Positions 24,433-32,110 of a stretch of 32,110 bases of DNA are shown here, one piece after another. Every line of letters begins with the position of its first letter. Positions within the stretch are counted from its first letter, which is position 1. Position numbers and translations under genes: made by a program. The stretch is from Oscillospiraceae bacterium (GTDB taxonomy: Bacteria > Bacillota > Clostridia > Saccharofermentanales > Saccharofermentanaceae). Below the pieces are notes generated by a model. That model ran no database searches. It saw nothing but the letters and a program-made list of their open reading frames with translations, and was not told where the DNA came from. The DNA is taken from assembly GCA_902776845.1 (NCBI GenBank), contig CACYRM010000012.1:1-32110 (forward strand), in the 5' to 3' direction.

Positions 24433-24461
24433 ATTTTACATTCAAACTTGTTTTTTTACAA
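24433..24461 (-). promoter_or_regulatory. smpB promoter, predicts a leaderless mRNA
   Basis: On the minus strand TTGTAA (24461-24456), a 17-bp spacer and TAAAAT (24438-24433). The last base of the -10 box is only 8 nt before the A of the smpB ATG at 24424, so transcription should start at or next to the start codon. The bases before ATG (ACTCCATT) contain no ribosome binding site. Confidence 0.6.
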
Positions 24462-24489
24462 AATATAACGAGAAAAGCTTGATGTTAAG

Positions 24490-25515
24490 TTACATCTGAA
24501 GCGACGGATACGCGTTCAGATCCAATGAATCCCTCTTTCCGTTCATATATTCATAGTATCCGCATGATGCGATCATTGCGGCGTTGTCGGTACAGTATTT
24601 CAGCTCGGGATAATAAAGACTGATGCCTTTGGCCTTGGCTTCTTTATCGAAAGCCGCCCTCAGGAATGAATTGGCTGAAACGCCGCCTGCAAGGCATAAC
24701 TTCTTTATCCCTGTCTGTCTGCATGCAGTCATCGTATTCTTCAAGAGCGCGTCTGCTATCGCTTGCTGATATGAAGCGGTAAAATCCCTGATATCGATCT
24801 CTTCGCCCTTTTGCCTGAGGCCGTTAATAAGGTTCAGGGCTGATGTTTTCAGGCCGGAAAAAGAGAAATCCAGAGTATCGCCCATATGTGTTTTCGAGAA
24901 GACATATCTTGCAGTGTCTCCTCCCTGTCCGGCCTTATCCATCTTGGGGCCGCCCGGATATCCGAGGCCGATAACACGCGCTATCTTATCGATAGCCTCA
25001 CCTGCCGCGTCATCCCTTGTCCTTCCGAGAACTGTCATATCAGTATAATCATCCACACGGACGATCATGGAATTGCCGCCGCTAACACATAAGCACAGAA
25101 ACGGAGGTGTAAGATCCTCAAAACAAAGATAATTGGCAGCAATGTGTCCCTTCAGATGGTTTACACCCACAAGAGGCTTGCCGGACACTTCGCAAAGACC
25201 TTTGGCGCAGGAAAGACCTACCAGCAGCGCGCCGACCAGGCCGGGGCCGTATGTAACAGCAACAGCATCGATATCCGATAAAGAGACACCTGCGTCGGAA
25301 AGTGCTTTCTGAACCGTCGGATAAACGGCATCGACATGCATCCTGGAAGCAAGTTCAGGAACGACTCCGCCGTATTCCTCATGGAAATCTGCCTGTGAAG
25401 CGATACAGTTGCTCAGGATATAACGTCCGTTTCTTACAACGGATGCCGCGGTCTCATCACATGAGCTCTCTATTCCGAGTATCAGTATGTCTTTATCATT
25501 TATCATGTTTTTCAT
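24490..25515 (-). CDS. tsaD: tRNA N6-adenosine threonylcarbamoyltransferase
   Basis: 341 residues. GIESSCDETAAS (14-25), the metal ligands H120 and H124 in NHLKGHIAAN, the glycine-rich SGGNS and LAGGVSANSFLR are the TsaD signatures. With TsaB and TsaE it puts threonylcarbamoyl on A37 of tRNAs reading ANN codons; those partners are not in the window. It overlaps the upstream hydrolase-like gene by 20 nt, so the two are translated from one mRNA. Confidence 0.96.
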   Translation of the reverse strand: MKNMINDKDILILGIESSCDETAASVVRNGRYILSNCIASQADFHEEYGGVVPELASRMHVDAVYPTVQKALSDAGVSLSDIDAVAVTYGPGLVGALLVGLSCAKGLCEVSGKPLVGVNHLKGHIAANYLCFEDLTPPFLCLCVSGGNSMIVRVDDYTDMTVLGRTRDDAAGEAIDKIARVIGLGYPGGPKMDKAGQGGDTARYVFSKTHMGDTLDFSFSGLKTSALNLINGLRQKGEEIDIRDFTASYQQAIADALLKNTMTACRQTGIKKLCLAGGVSANSFLRAAFDKEAKAKGISLYYPELKYCTDNAAMIASCGYYEYMNGKRDSLDLNAYPSLQM

Positions 25516-26545
25516 CTGCCATATAGTATGAATTAAGGAAATTATTCACTGAATCAATATAAAGGTTCTTATTGATGCCGTATTCCTCAAGATATCCCGC
25601 GCCGGAGACCATGACGCTTCTCGTAATGCTTGAATTGAGCCTGTTTCTCTCGGTAATGATCTGGTCTATCTTATCTGCACCGATGAATGTATCGTGTCCT
25701 CCGTAAAGGATCAAGACAGGTATCGGAAGTCTTGCTATCTCAGCCGCTAGGCTTACATTGTCTCCACCTGAGGATACTCTGATTGCGTAAGGCACTGAAT
25801 ACTTGGTTATAAATCCCAAAGGCTCGCTCTGAACTACCTCAGGCTTGATATAATCATCAGACTCTTTCGCGGGCGAATCAAGGATCATACCGATAATATA
25901 TGACTTGTCGAATCCGAGATTTCTTATTTCCTGGCTGTACTGCGCGAGCGTGTTCTCCCCTGCCCCCTCCGGCGGGAGATTGGAATACGCGAGCAATGAT
26001 GATGTGCATCCCGTGCCGATCCCGAAAAGAATTACATCGGTAGTAACCGAGATCTGTTTTACGATGGCAACGGCTCCAAGTACATCCTGCCATTCAAGAT
26101 ATCCGTATGTGCAGATATCGCCGCCTGAAGTACCGGAATTCCTCTGGTCGAAAAGAAATACGTTATATCCGTTCTGCAGCCAGCTCTCGATCATATCGAT
26201 CATTTCGACGCCGAAAGGAAGTCTGTTGGAACCCGCATCATGAACAACTATTATAGTTGAGATCGGATTCTTGGTCTTAAAAAACCATCCCTGAAGCGAT
26301 GTCTGTCCGTCAGCGGACTGGAAACTCGTAGTATTATACGAAGGAAGGATATTGGACGGAACGTTTGTAACTTCATTGCGGTTTATATTCATCAGTCTGT
26401 TTGATGAGAAAACCGTGAGAGCGATAAATGAGATTATTATGAGCGCGATAATACTTAAGACCAGCGCAAGTCTCATAACAAAAGGGTTTCTGCGGTTTGA
26501 CGCGTTACCGCTGAAGCTTACAAATCCGCTGTTAGCTCTGGCCAT
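25496..26545 (-). CDS. membrane-anchored alpha/beta-hydrolase-like protein lacking catalytic Ser and His
   Basis: 349 residues with one membrane helix (about 25-47) and an alpha/beta-hydrolase domain resembling the two other hydrolases here (VVHDAGSN, FDQRNSGTSGG). At the nucleophile elbow, where GxSxG is expected, it reads GIGTG (175-179), with glycine 177 (codon GGC) in place of serine. The acid is kept (D285 in YGGHD), but the histidine motif GAGH reads GAGY (Tyr318). Two of three triad residues are therefore missing while the frame is intact. It is probably a non-catalytic binding or scaffold protein facing the envelope; function unknown. It lies between dut and tsaD in one operon. Confidence 0.85.
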   Translation of the reverse strand: MARANSGFVSFSGNASNRRNPFVMRLALVLSIIALIIISFIALTVFSSNRLMNINRNEVTNVPSNILPSYNTTSFQSADGQTSLQGWFFKTKNPISTIIVVHDAGSNRLPFGVEMIDMIESWLQNGYNVFLFDQRNSGTSGGDICTYGYLEWQDVLGAVAIVKQISVTTDVILFGIGTGCTSSLLAYSNLPPEGAGENTLAQYSQEIRNLGFDKSYIIGMILDSPAKESDDYIKPEVVQSEPLGFITKYSVPYAIRVSSGGDNVSLAAEIARLPIPVLILYGGHDTFIGADKIDQIITERNRLNSSITRSVMVSGAGYLEEYGINKNLYIDSVNNFLNSYYMADEKHDK

Positions 26546-26552
26546 ATATCCC

Positions 26553-27047
26553 TTAGTTCACTCCGCTCGAACCGAATCCGCCGCCTCTGTCCTCACCAAT
26601 GGCTTTGACGTTGTCTGTCTCGACGAACTTGCAGTATTCGACCTTTGCCACTACCATCTGAGCAATGCGGTCGCCTTTTCTTATCTTGTATGTGCCGTGT
26701 ATACAGCCTTTCTGATCGATCGTCATGACATCGCTCACGCCTTCCTCGTGCATGAACGAATCATTATACAGGATGACATTTACCTCATCCCTGTAGCCGC
26801 AGTCGATAGTTCCGGGTGCATTAGGGATTCTGAGAGGCGTTTTGAGCGAAACACCGCTCCTCGGTCTTATCTGGACTTCATAACCGTAAGGGATCGCAAG
26901 TTTGATGCCGACAGGAATAAGAGCCGTTCTTCCGGGCTCGATTATAACGTCCTCGGCAGCATACAGATCCATTCCGGCATCGCCGTCATGTGCATAAGAC
27001 GGAAGCTTTGCGTCTTCCCTGCATTTCTCTATAAAGATCTCAGTCAT
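26553..27047 (-). CDS. dut: dUTP diphosphatase
   Basis: 164 residues of the trimeric all-beta dUTPase family. Motifs in order: DAGMDLYA (23-30), RPRSG (61-65), GTIDCGYRDE (79-88, catalytic D82), KGDRIAQMV (124-132) and the flexible C-terminal RGGGFGSSG (154-162). It hydrolyses dUTP to dUMP, keeping uracil out of DNA and feeding dTMP synthesis. The start at 27047 has GGAGG 8 nt before it and overlaps the U32 gene by 8 nt; longer upstream frames are not used. Confidence 0.96.
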   Translation of the reverse strand: MTEIFIEKCREDAKLPSYAHDGDAGMDLYAAEDVIIEPGRTALIPVGIKLAIPYGYEVQIRPRSGVSLKTPLRIPNAPGTIDCGYRDEVNVILYNDSFMHEEGVSDVMTIDQKGCIHGTYKIRKGDRIAQMVVAKVEYCKFVETDNVKAIGEDRGGGFGSSGVN

Positions 27048-29424
27048 TATCTCGTCCTCCGGGTAATATCGTGTAATTGCAGATAACATCAAAGCCGAGA
27101 TCAGCTATGGCTTCGGCATAAGACATATCTACGGGATTTTTTGCCCTTCCGTAGATTGAGCAGGAACAGTCCAAAGGATGAGGGATCACTTTAAGCTCCG
27201 TTCCTTCGGTTTCTCTTTTCGGCTTCATATCGTAATAAGCATTGCCGTGACAGAATCCGCAGGGTCTCTGATTGCGTCCTGCAGCGCAGAAATCAGACTG
27301 CATCCAGGGGATCAGACCTTCAGAATGGATAATAATGCAGTGATTCTTCTGCTCAAGATCGAAAGTCTCAGTCAGATCCCTTAAGTTCTGGAGAAGATCA
27401 TCAGGACCGGTCTCATAGGAAGGCATTACCGCGTCTGCATATTCGAAAGCGCAAGCGATCGACCTGCTGCTGTAAAGATTGGTTCCTGCTGATGCAAAAT
27501 GCTTAATTCCGCTGTCTTTCAGGAATTTCCTGTCCGTTAAGAGTCTTGAAGACATGACGGCTAAAAATCCTTCGCCCAGATCAGTTCTAAGCAGAGAAAT
27601 AACATAATCGATGATCTTATTTAGCTTGTCATGATGAAAATCAGGGATCATCAGCACAAGCTCGGCGCCCTGATCGGCAACAAAAGATATCAGGCTTTTA
27701 TAAATTTCCGGATCGGCAAGGTCATAGATGCTGAAAGCATAGATGTCGGCACCTTCTTCAAGAATATCTTCATTGAGTCTTAAGACAGGATAAGTATACA
27801 TATTCCTTATCGAGCCGCTCTTCCCTTCCGCATCGCCGAAAAACTCTGAATCCTCGACATAATCAAGACCGTAGTTTCTCTTAAATGATCTTACGGCATT
27901 AACTTCCAGAACCATAAGAAGATCGCGTCTTAATGAATTGATCACGCTGACGGGGCAGTAAAAATCCTCATCGTTACCGAATTCAACAGATATAACAGTA
28001 AAAGGAGTATCAAGGGTCTTTGAAAGCTGTTCCGTTATCCTTGCTTTATCAAGTGCCTTTCCGTCATAATCGTCAGGAATGGTCACTTTTGACCCGGAGG
28101 TGATCTTATCTGCGATACCGCCGGAGATCTCGGCTGTTGCGGAGATCTCTGTTCCGTTGATAGTAAGAGTTATCTTGACAGGGGTCCTTCTGAGGTCTTT
28201 TTTCGCGATATCCGTATCGTGATTCATGAGAAAGACTTCAAATCCCGGCTTAAGCTTCTTGATCATGTCCGGATGAAGGCCTTTAATATCGAGACCGTTA
28301 AGACCCGTATTCGTCTTTCCGACCGGGAATGAGCAAATCTCTCTGGCATTGTCTCTTATGGACAGGAAATCGCCTTTATCGGGCTCTGTAGAGCCGTTCT
28401 TTATGCCGACGGTAACAAGTCCGTTTCTTGCGTCAAGGCGGCTTATACGGCCAATCCTGACCCCGTATTTGCCCGGGTATTCACCGGAAAGAAGCTTATC
28501 ATCCTTATTACCGCTAAGATACTGCGAAGTGAATGCGCCTCCGCGGTTAAAATTGATGAGAAGCTCGTATTTTATCTCTTTTATGAGTTCATTATTCAGA
28601 TTGCCCTCATAGTAGGCATCTATCATTCTGCGGTAACAATAAACGGCAGATCTGACATAGTTTGCGTCTCGCATACGGCCTTCTATCTTAAGGCTTTTCA
28701 CGCCGCTCTTGATAAGTCTCTCAAGATAATCTGTTACGTCCCTGTCTTTGGGTGACAGCAGATGACCTTCCTTAAGTCTCAGTCCGTCATTGTAAAGAGC
28801 ATACTCTTCCCTGCAAGGCTGAGCGCATGAACCTCTGTTGCCTGATCTTGTTCCGCTCCGGTTCATTGCCGAGAAAAGACATAATCCTGAAGCGCATATG
28901 CAGACGGCCCCGTGAGCGAAAACCTCAGTTTCAAGGCCATAACCTGCCGCTGTCTTGGTCCGTGTCTCTATCTCATCACAGGATAATTCCCTCGGAAGGA
29001 CCACGCGGTTTGCGCCAAGCTCTGCAAGCTTCTTAAAGCAGTCAGAAGAATAGATATTCATCTGGGTGCTGCAGTTTATGGTGACATCCGGAAAATCCTT
29101 GGCGAGTTTGGTCAATACGGCAAGATCCTGAATAATAAGTCCGTCAACTCCGATATTGACAGCTTCCGCTATCGTAGGATAAAAAAGCTCGAATTCGGAA
29201 TCGCTCATCAGTGTATTAACAGCAAGGAATACCTTTGTGGAACGGGCATGAGCGTAATCCGTTCCTTCTTCAAGTTCATCAAGCGTAAAATTGTCCGCGC
29301 CTGCTCTTGCAGAGTATTCTTTAAGTCCGAGATATACGGAATCAGCCCCGCTGTCAACGGCAGCTTTAAGTATCTCAAGATTTCCGCAGGGCGCTAAAAG
29401 TTCGATTCTGTTATTATTTATCAT
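27040..29424 (-). CDS. U32 family peptidase / RlhA-like protein, long form
   Basis: 794 residues. The N-terminus ELLAPCGNLEILKAAVDSGADSVY is typical of the family, and the U32 signature EVFAHGAVCICASGLCLFS is at 167-185, followed by RGSCAQPCR. The middle part (about 300-500) matches the DUF3656-type collagenase-like extension, and the last 60 residues have a cluster of cysteines (CGFCHG, DCSCSIYG). The nearest characterised relative is RlhA (YdcP), which hydroxylates C2501 of 23S rRNA with an iron-sulfur centre, so an RNA hydroxylase is as likely as a protease. It overlaps zapA by 11 nt and dut by 8 nt. Confidence 0.88.
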   Translation of the reverse strand: MINNNRIELLAPCGNLEILKAAVDSGADSVYLGLKEYSARAGADNFTLDELEEGTDYAHARSTKVFLAVNTLMSDSEFELFYPTIAEAVNIGVDGLIIQDLAVLTKLAKDFPDVTINCSTQMNIYSSDCFKKLAELGANRVVLPRELSCDEIETRTKTAAGYGLETEVFAHGAVCICASGLCLFSAMNRSGTRSGNRGSCAQPCREEYALYNDGLRLKEGHLLSPKDRDVTDYLERLIKSGVKSLKIEGRMRDANYVRSAVYCYRRMIDAYYEGNLNNELIKEIKYELLINFNRGGAFTSQYLSGNKDDKLLSGEYPGKYGVRIGRISRLDARNGLVTVGIKNGSTEPDKGDFLSIRDNAREICSFPVGKTNTGLNGLDIKGLHPDMIKKLKPGFEVFLMNHDTDIAKKDLRRTPVKITLTINGTEISATAEISGGIADKITSGSKVTIPDDYDGKALDKARITEQLSKTLDTPFTVISVEFGNDEDFYCPVSVINSLRRDLLMVLEVNAVRSFKRNYGLDYVEDSEFFGDAEGKSGSIRNMYTYPVLRLNEDILEEGADIYAFSIYDLADPEIYKSLISFVADQGAELVLMIPDFHHDKLNKIIDYVISLLRTDLGEGFLAVMSSRLLTDRKFLKDSGIKHFASAGTNLYSSRSIACAFEYADAVMPSYETGPDDLLQNLRDLTETFDLEQKNHCIIIHSEGLIPWMQSDFCAAGRNQRPCGFCHGNAYYDMKPKRETEGTELKVIPHPLDCSCSIYGRAKNPVDMSYAEAIADLGFDVICNYTILPGGRDND

Positions 29425-29989
29425 CAGTCTTCTTCAAATGTTCGAATAATCCTGAATTCACTTTATTGGCAAGCTCTTCCATGGGAGTGGGCTTTACATC
29501 AGCGCTTCTTTCTTCGGCATACTGTGTTGCTTTTGCCCTGTAGTAAGTAAGCTCTGTCTTGAGAGCATTATTCTCAGCTCTTAATGATATAAGCTGATCG
29601 CATGCCTCGAAAAGTGACATGATAGCAGTCTTATTCGTTGCAATATAAGGGTTGTTCTCTTTTGTCTCGTTATAGATCTCATCAGCAAGTTCTCCGACCT
29701 TTTTGATCCTGTCGTATCCTGCATCATCGCTTCTGACAAGATACTGTACACCGCCGATCGTGATCTGGGCGCTCTGTTCTTTGGGATTCTTCTCTTCTTC
29801 TCTTGCCTGGGAACGGGCCTTTATCTTATCTTCCAATGTCATGAATTTCTTCTCGGTAACGGTCTTGGCTTTGATCTCGCCTTTATAAAGCTGCTTATAT
29901 TCGACGATTGCGGGTGCATCCTTCTTACCCTTACGCTTGTAAGAGCCGTCAGAATATTTGCCAAGTAAACCGGCATTGGATTTTCTCAT
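29414..29989 (-). CDS. zapA: ZapA-like cell division protein with long basic N-terminus
   Basis: 191 residues. A ZapA domain (about 75-150: ITIGGVQYLVRSDD, then the helix ADEIYNETKENN, NKTAIMSLFEACDQLI) is followed by a coiled coil (SLRAENNALKTELTYYRAKA). ZapA binds FtsZ and bundles filaments at mid-cell. The first 70 residues are Lys/Glu-rich and unlike the short Bacillus protein; perhaps disordered. GGAGG is 7 nt before the start. First gene of the zapA-U32-dut-hydrolase-tsaD operon. Confidence 0.85.
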   Translation of the reverse strand: MRKSNAGLLGKYSDGSYKRKGKKDAPAIVEYKQLYKGEIKAKTVTEKKFMTLEDKIKARSQAREEEKNPKEQSAQITIGGVQYLVRSDDAGYDRIKKVGELADEIYNETKENNPYIATNKTAIMSLFEACDQLISLRAENNALKTELTYYRAKATQYAEERSADVKPTPMEELANKVNSGLFEHLKKTDDK

Positions 29990-30021
29990 AAAAAGACCTC
30001 CGCAATATTAGAAGATATTTA

Positions 30022-30030
30022 ATTATAACA
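30022..30030 (-). promoter_or_regulatory. extended -10 promoter of the zapA operon
   Basis: The minus strand reads TGTTATAAT, a full extended -10. The start would be near 30015, giving a leader of about 26 nt that contains GGAGG. The same gap carries a weak hairpin AAACC-ATTAA-GGTTT with five T (about 30037-30055, minus strand) that may end the purL-ksgA transcript. Confidence 0.6.
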
Positions 30031-30069
30031 CTAATGCAAAAACCTTAATGGTTTGTTTTCTTTTGGTTT

Positions 30070-30873
30070 TTACCGGATATCAAGCTCACGGAAGAGTTTT
30101 ACAAACACATCCGGAGCAAGTTCCTCCGCCCTGGCATTCCCGCTTATTTCGAGTCTTTCGAAAACACCGCTGATCATTTCTGCAGAAGCTGTGGAAGCCA
30201 GATTCTTTCTCAGCATCTTCCTTCTCATCGAAAAGCAGGTGTTAAGGAACTTAACGAATTCAGGGGACAGATCATCAGCAGTATTATTCCTCGAAAAGCT
30301 TATAACCGCTGATGTTGTCCTTGGCTGCGGAACAAAAGCCGTGTGAGGAACCCTGAACTCAAACTTATAAGATCCATATAAAGCGCATAGAATCGCGAGA
30401 GGGCCGTATTGTTTGCTGTCAGGACCGCAATCGATGCGCGCCAGGGCCTCTTCTTCGACCATAAAGACCATTTTCCGCGCCTGCGCAAAAGAACCGAAGA
30501 GCTTTTTCATGATATCGGTCATGACATAGTACGGAATGTTGCTTACGACAATGTTATAACTGCCGGCGTTTTCGAATATATGTCTGATAAAGTCATCATT
30601 AACGATATCTACGCCCTTCAGATTCTCTGATAAGTATCTTGCAAGTCCGTTATCGATCTCAACGCAGGTGAAGTTGTCAGTAAGCTCCGATATCGGAAAT
30701 GTGATGCTTCCCAAGCCCGGTCCGATCTCAAGCACACGGTCTTCCCTGTTTATTTCACAGAGCTCAACAATAGAAGAAATGATCTTCTCATCACAAAGGA
30801 AATTCTGCCCGAATTTACTTTGGGGCAGAATTCCTTCTGATGACATTATTTCTTTAATAGTCTCTCTGTTCAT
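30070..30873 (-). CDS. ksgA: 16S rRNA dimethyladenosine transferase
   Basis: 267 residues from ATG at 30873. QSKFGQNFLCDE (18-29), the SAM-binding VLEIGPGLGS (47-56), E72 in VEID and NIPYY (112-116) are the KsgA/RsmA motifs; NIPYY replaces the common NLPYY. It dimethylates A1518 and A1519 of 16S rRNA during 30S assembly. There is no Shine-Dalgarno; the start lies 2 nt past the purL stop, in GTGATAATG, so translation depends on ribosomes finishing purL. Confidence 0.95.
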   Translation of the reverse strand: MNRETIKEIMSSEGILPQSKFGQNFLCDEKIISSIVELCEINREDRVLEIGPGLGSITFPISELTDNFTCVEIDNGLARYLSENLKGVDIVNDDFIRHIFENAGSYNIVVSNIPYYVMTDIMKKLFGSFAQARKMVFMVEEEALARIDCGPDSKQYGPLAILCALYGSYKFEFRVPHTAFVPQPRTTSAVISFSRNNTADDLSPEFVKFLNTCFSMRRKMLRKNLASTASAEMISGVFERLEISGNARAEELAPDVFVKLFRELDIR

Positions 30874-30875
30874 TA

Positions 30876-32110
30876 TCACAGGAAGTAAGCAACACCTGAT
30901 TCAAAGATCTTCTGGTACTTATTGCCTGGGATATTCTTTGTAAGATCGGACTCATATCTTTCTGTATGGCCCATCTTGCCGAGGACACGGCCGTCGGGTG
31001 AAGTGATGCCCTCGATCGCACAGATGGAACCGTTGGGGTTGAACTGTGTATCAGATGCGTAGTTACCGTCAAGATCAACATAGCATGTGGCGATCTGACC
31101 GTTTGCGCCTTCACCGTGTGAGAGCGGGATCTCATAGATCTCACCGGGTGTGCAGAGTGAGAGCCAGGGACTCTTATTGGTCATGATCTTCGTTCTTGCA
31201 TAGACATTCTGGTGTCTGCCGATGTTGTTGAACGTAAGCGTAGGGCTCTCAGGTGTCATGTCGCAGATCTTTCCGAAAGGTACGAGACCTAACTTGATCA
31301 GTGCCTGGAAGCCGTTGCAGATACCTAAAACAAGACCGTCCCTGTTATCAAGGAGATCGGAGATTGCATCAGCGATACCGCTGTTTCTAAGGGAAGCAGT
31401 AATAAACTTTCCAGAACCCTCAGGCTCGTCTCCTGCGGAGAAGCCGCCGGGGATCATCATGATATTTGCCTCGCGGATCTTAGCTGCAAGTTCTGCAAAT
31501 GACTCGTTGATATCGTTCTGATTTCTGTTTCTTACCCTTCGGCTTGGCACCCTTAAGGACTCCGGGAGCGGCCTTCTTAGGCTGACCTTCTGTGTATACA
31601 TCTATAGCGAAAGGCATCTCGGCCGGCTTTGCAACTGTCGGGAAGATCCTTTCGAGCTTTCCTTCATATGCTTCAACGGCATCCTTGCCTGAGAGGATTG
31701 CACCCGCATATGTGAAGTCGCCTGTATCGTTTGTGGTACCGAGGAACTTACCGCCTGCCATCTCAACCTTATCTACCGCGTTGCCGTCAGCAGGGATTGC
31801 TACAATAACTGCACCCAGTGTCTTTGAGAAGAGATCAGCTTCTGTGAGCTTATCGGAGAAATCGAATCCGAGCATATTGCCGAAGCACATCTGTGCGACT
31901 CTTGCCGCAACACCTGCGCTCTTAACAACTGCTGCATTCTTGATCTCGCCTCTGTCGAGGAGCTCCTTTACAGCCTTGATGACTCTTAATACATGATCCT
32001 TCTTGTAAGAACCCTTTCCGTCTCTTGCGCACTTGATGAGATAGAGCTTCTGGCCCTTTCCAGTAAGTGTTGCGGTGATGACCTTGTCTGTAGTTGTCAT
32101 GCCTACAGCG
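30876..32110 (-). pseudogene. purL: phosphoribosylformylglycinamidine synthase, C-terminal part, broken by a frame-shifting deletion
   Basis: Two frames cover the C-terminal third of a large single-chain PurL. From the right edge to about 31530 one frame encodes the end of the synthetase part and a linker (GVLKGAKPKGKKQK); it then leaves frame and stops. A second frame from about 31537 to 30876 encodes most of the glutaminase domain: INESFAELAAKI, MMIPGGFSAGDE, the nucleophile LGICNGFQAL and PLSHGEG. The start of the glutaminase domain, normally FPGTNCEYD and about 30-40 residues, is absent. The break falls at CTGTTTCTTAC (31525-31535), which reads sensibly in both frames, as expected if two short repeats recombined. 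Either the gene is dead or the assembly collapsed here. The gene continues beyond the window. Confidence 0.85.

Noticed and set aside
24425..24445. Seven extra residues on SmpB
   Set aside because: They would be encoded by the promoter -10 region and do not match the SmpB N-terminus.
30876..32100. Two separate genes (a PurL-like and a glutaminase PurQ-like protein)
   Set aside because: The glutaminase frame lacks its proper N-terminus and begins with unrelated residues, and the upstream frame ends in a few senseless residues after the linker; a single broken purL explains both.

Overview
The window is a 32.1-kb stretch of chromosome, probably from an anaerobic Clostridia-type Firmicute (gut or rumen Oscillospiraceae, Lachnospiraceae or Saccharofermentans-like). 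The placement is an inference from gene content: a PyrR-controlled pyr operon with the PyrK/PyrD class 1B dihydroorotate dehydrogenase, a LytTR-DUF3021-ABC cassette, a VanZ-like protein, a U32 peptidase next to ZapA, and the clostridial pyrE variant. Shine-Dalgarno sites are strong (AAGGAGG-like) and promoters are sigma-A-like. I see no prophage, CRISPR array, insertion sequence or rRNA.

Left part (1-8.83 kb) is an accessory and signalling region. It holds the 3' end of an alpha/beta hydrolase, a tRNA-Leu(CAA) with a consensus promoter and a long hairpin behind it, and a highly structured non-coding stretch. Next comes a 4-copy degenerate tandem repeat of about 53 bp, then a LytTR regulator, a DUF3021 membrane protein and an ABC exporter. 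The exporter is preceded by a tandem 16-bp repeat with 21-bp period and a hairpin that would hide its ribosome binding site. A lipoprotein 5'-nucleotidase lies tail to tail with the permease. Divergent from it are a 7TM-adenylate cyclase and a second hydrolase, ending in a strong terminator.

Middle part (8.84-21.2 kb) is the pyrimidine operon pyrR-B-C-F-K-D-E with a PyrR leader, running by overlapping start/stop codons into an acyl-CoA synthetase. A hairpin-containing gap leads to tldD-tldE and an O-acetylhomoserine sulfhydrylase, closed by a terminator. Everything needed to go from carbamoyl phosphate and aspartate to UMP is present; carAB is not in the window.

Right part (21.2-32.1 kb) starts with a 7TM-PP2C phosphatase whose sensor domain matches that of the adenylate cyclase residue for residue around a YYY-D--NVY--GR motif. 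A 595-bp gene-free A-rich gap follows. On the minus strand, in transcription order, are purL (C-terminal part, broken by a frame-shifting deletion), ksgA, then from a new promoter zapA, U32 peptidase, dut, a catalytically dead-looking alpha/beta hydrolase and tsaD, and finally smpB (from a promoter that predicts a leaderless mRNA) and vanZ.

The most interesting items are the shared undescribed-looking 7TM sensor wired to two different outputs, the regulatory DNA around the LytTR cassette, the pseudo-hydrolase in the tsaD operon, the purL deletion and the leaderless smpB promoter.
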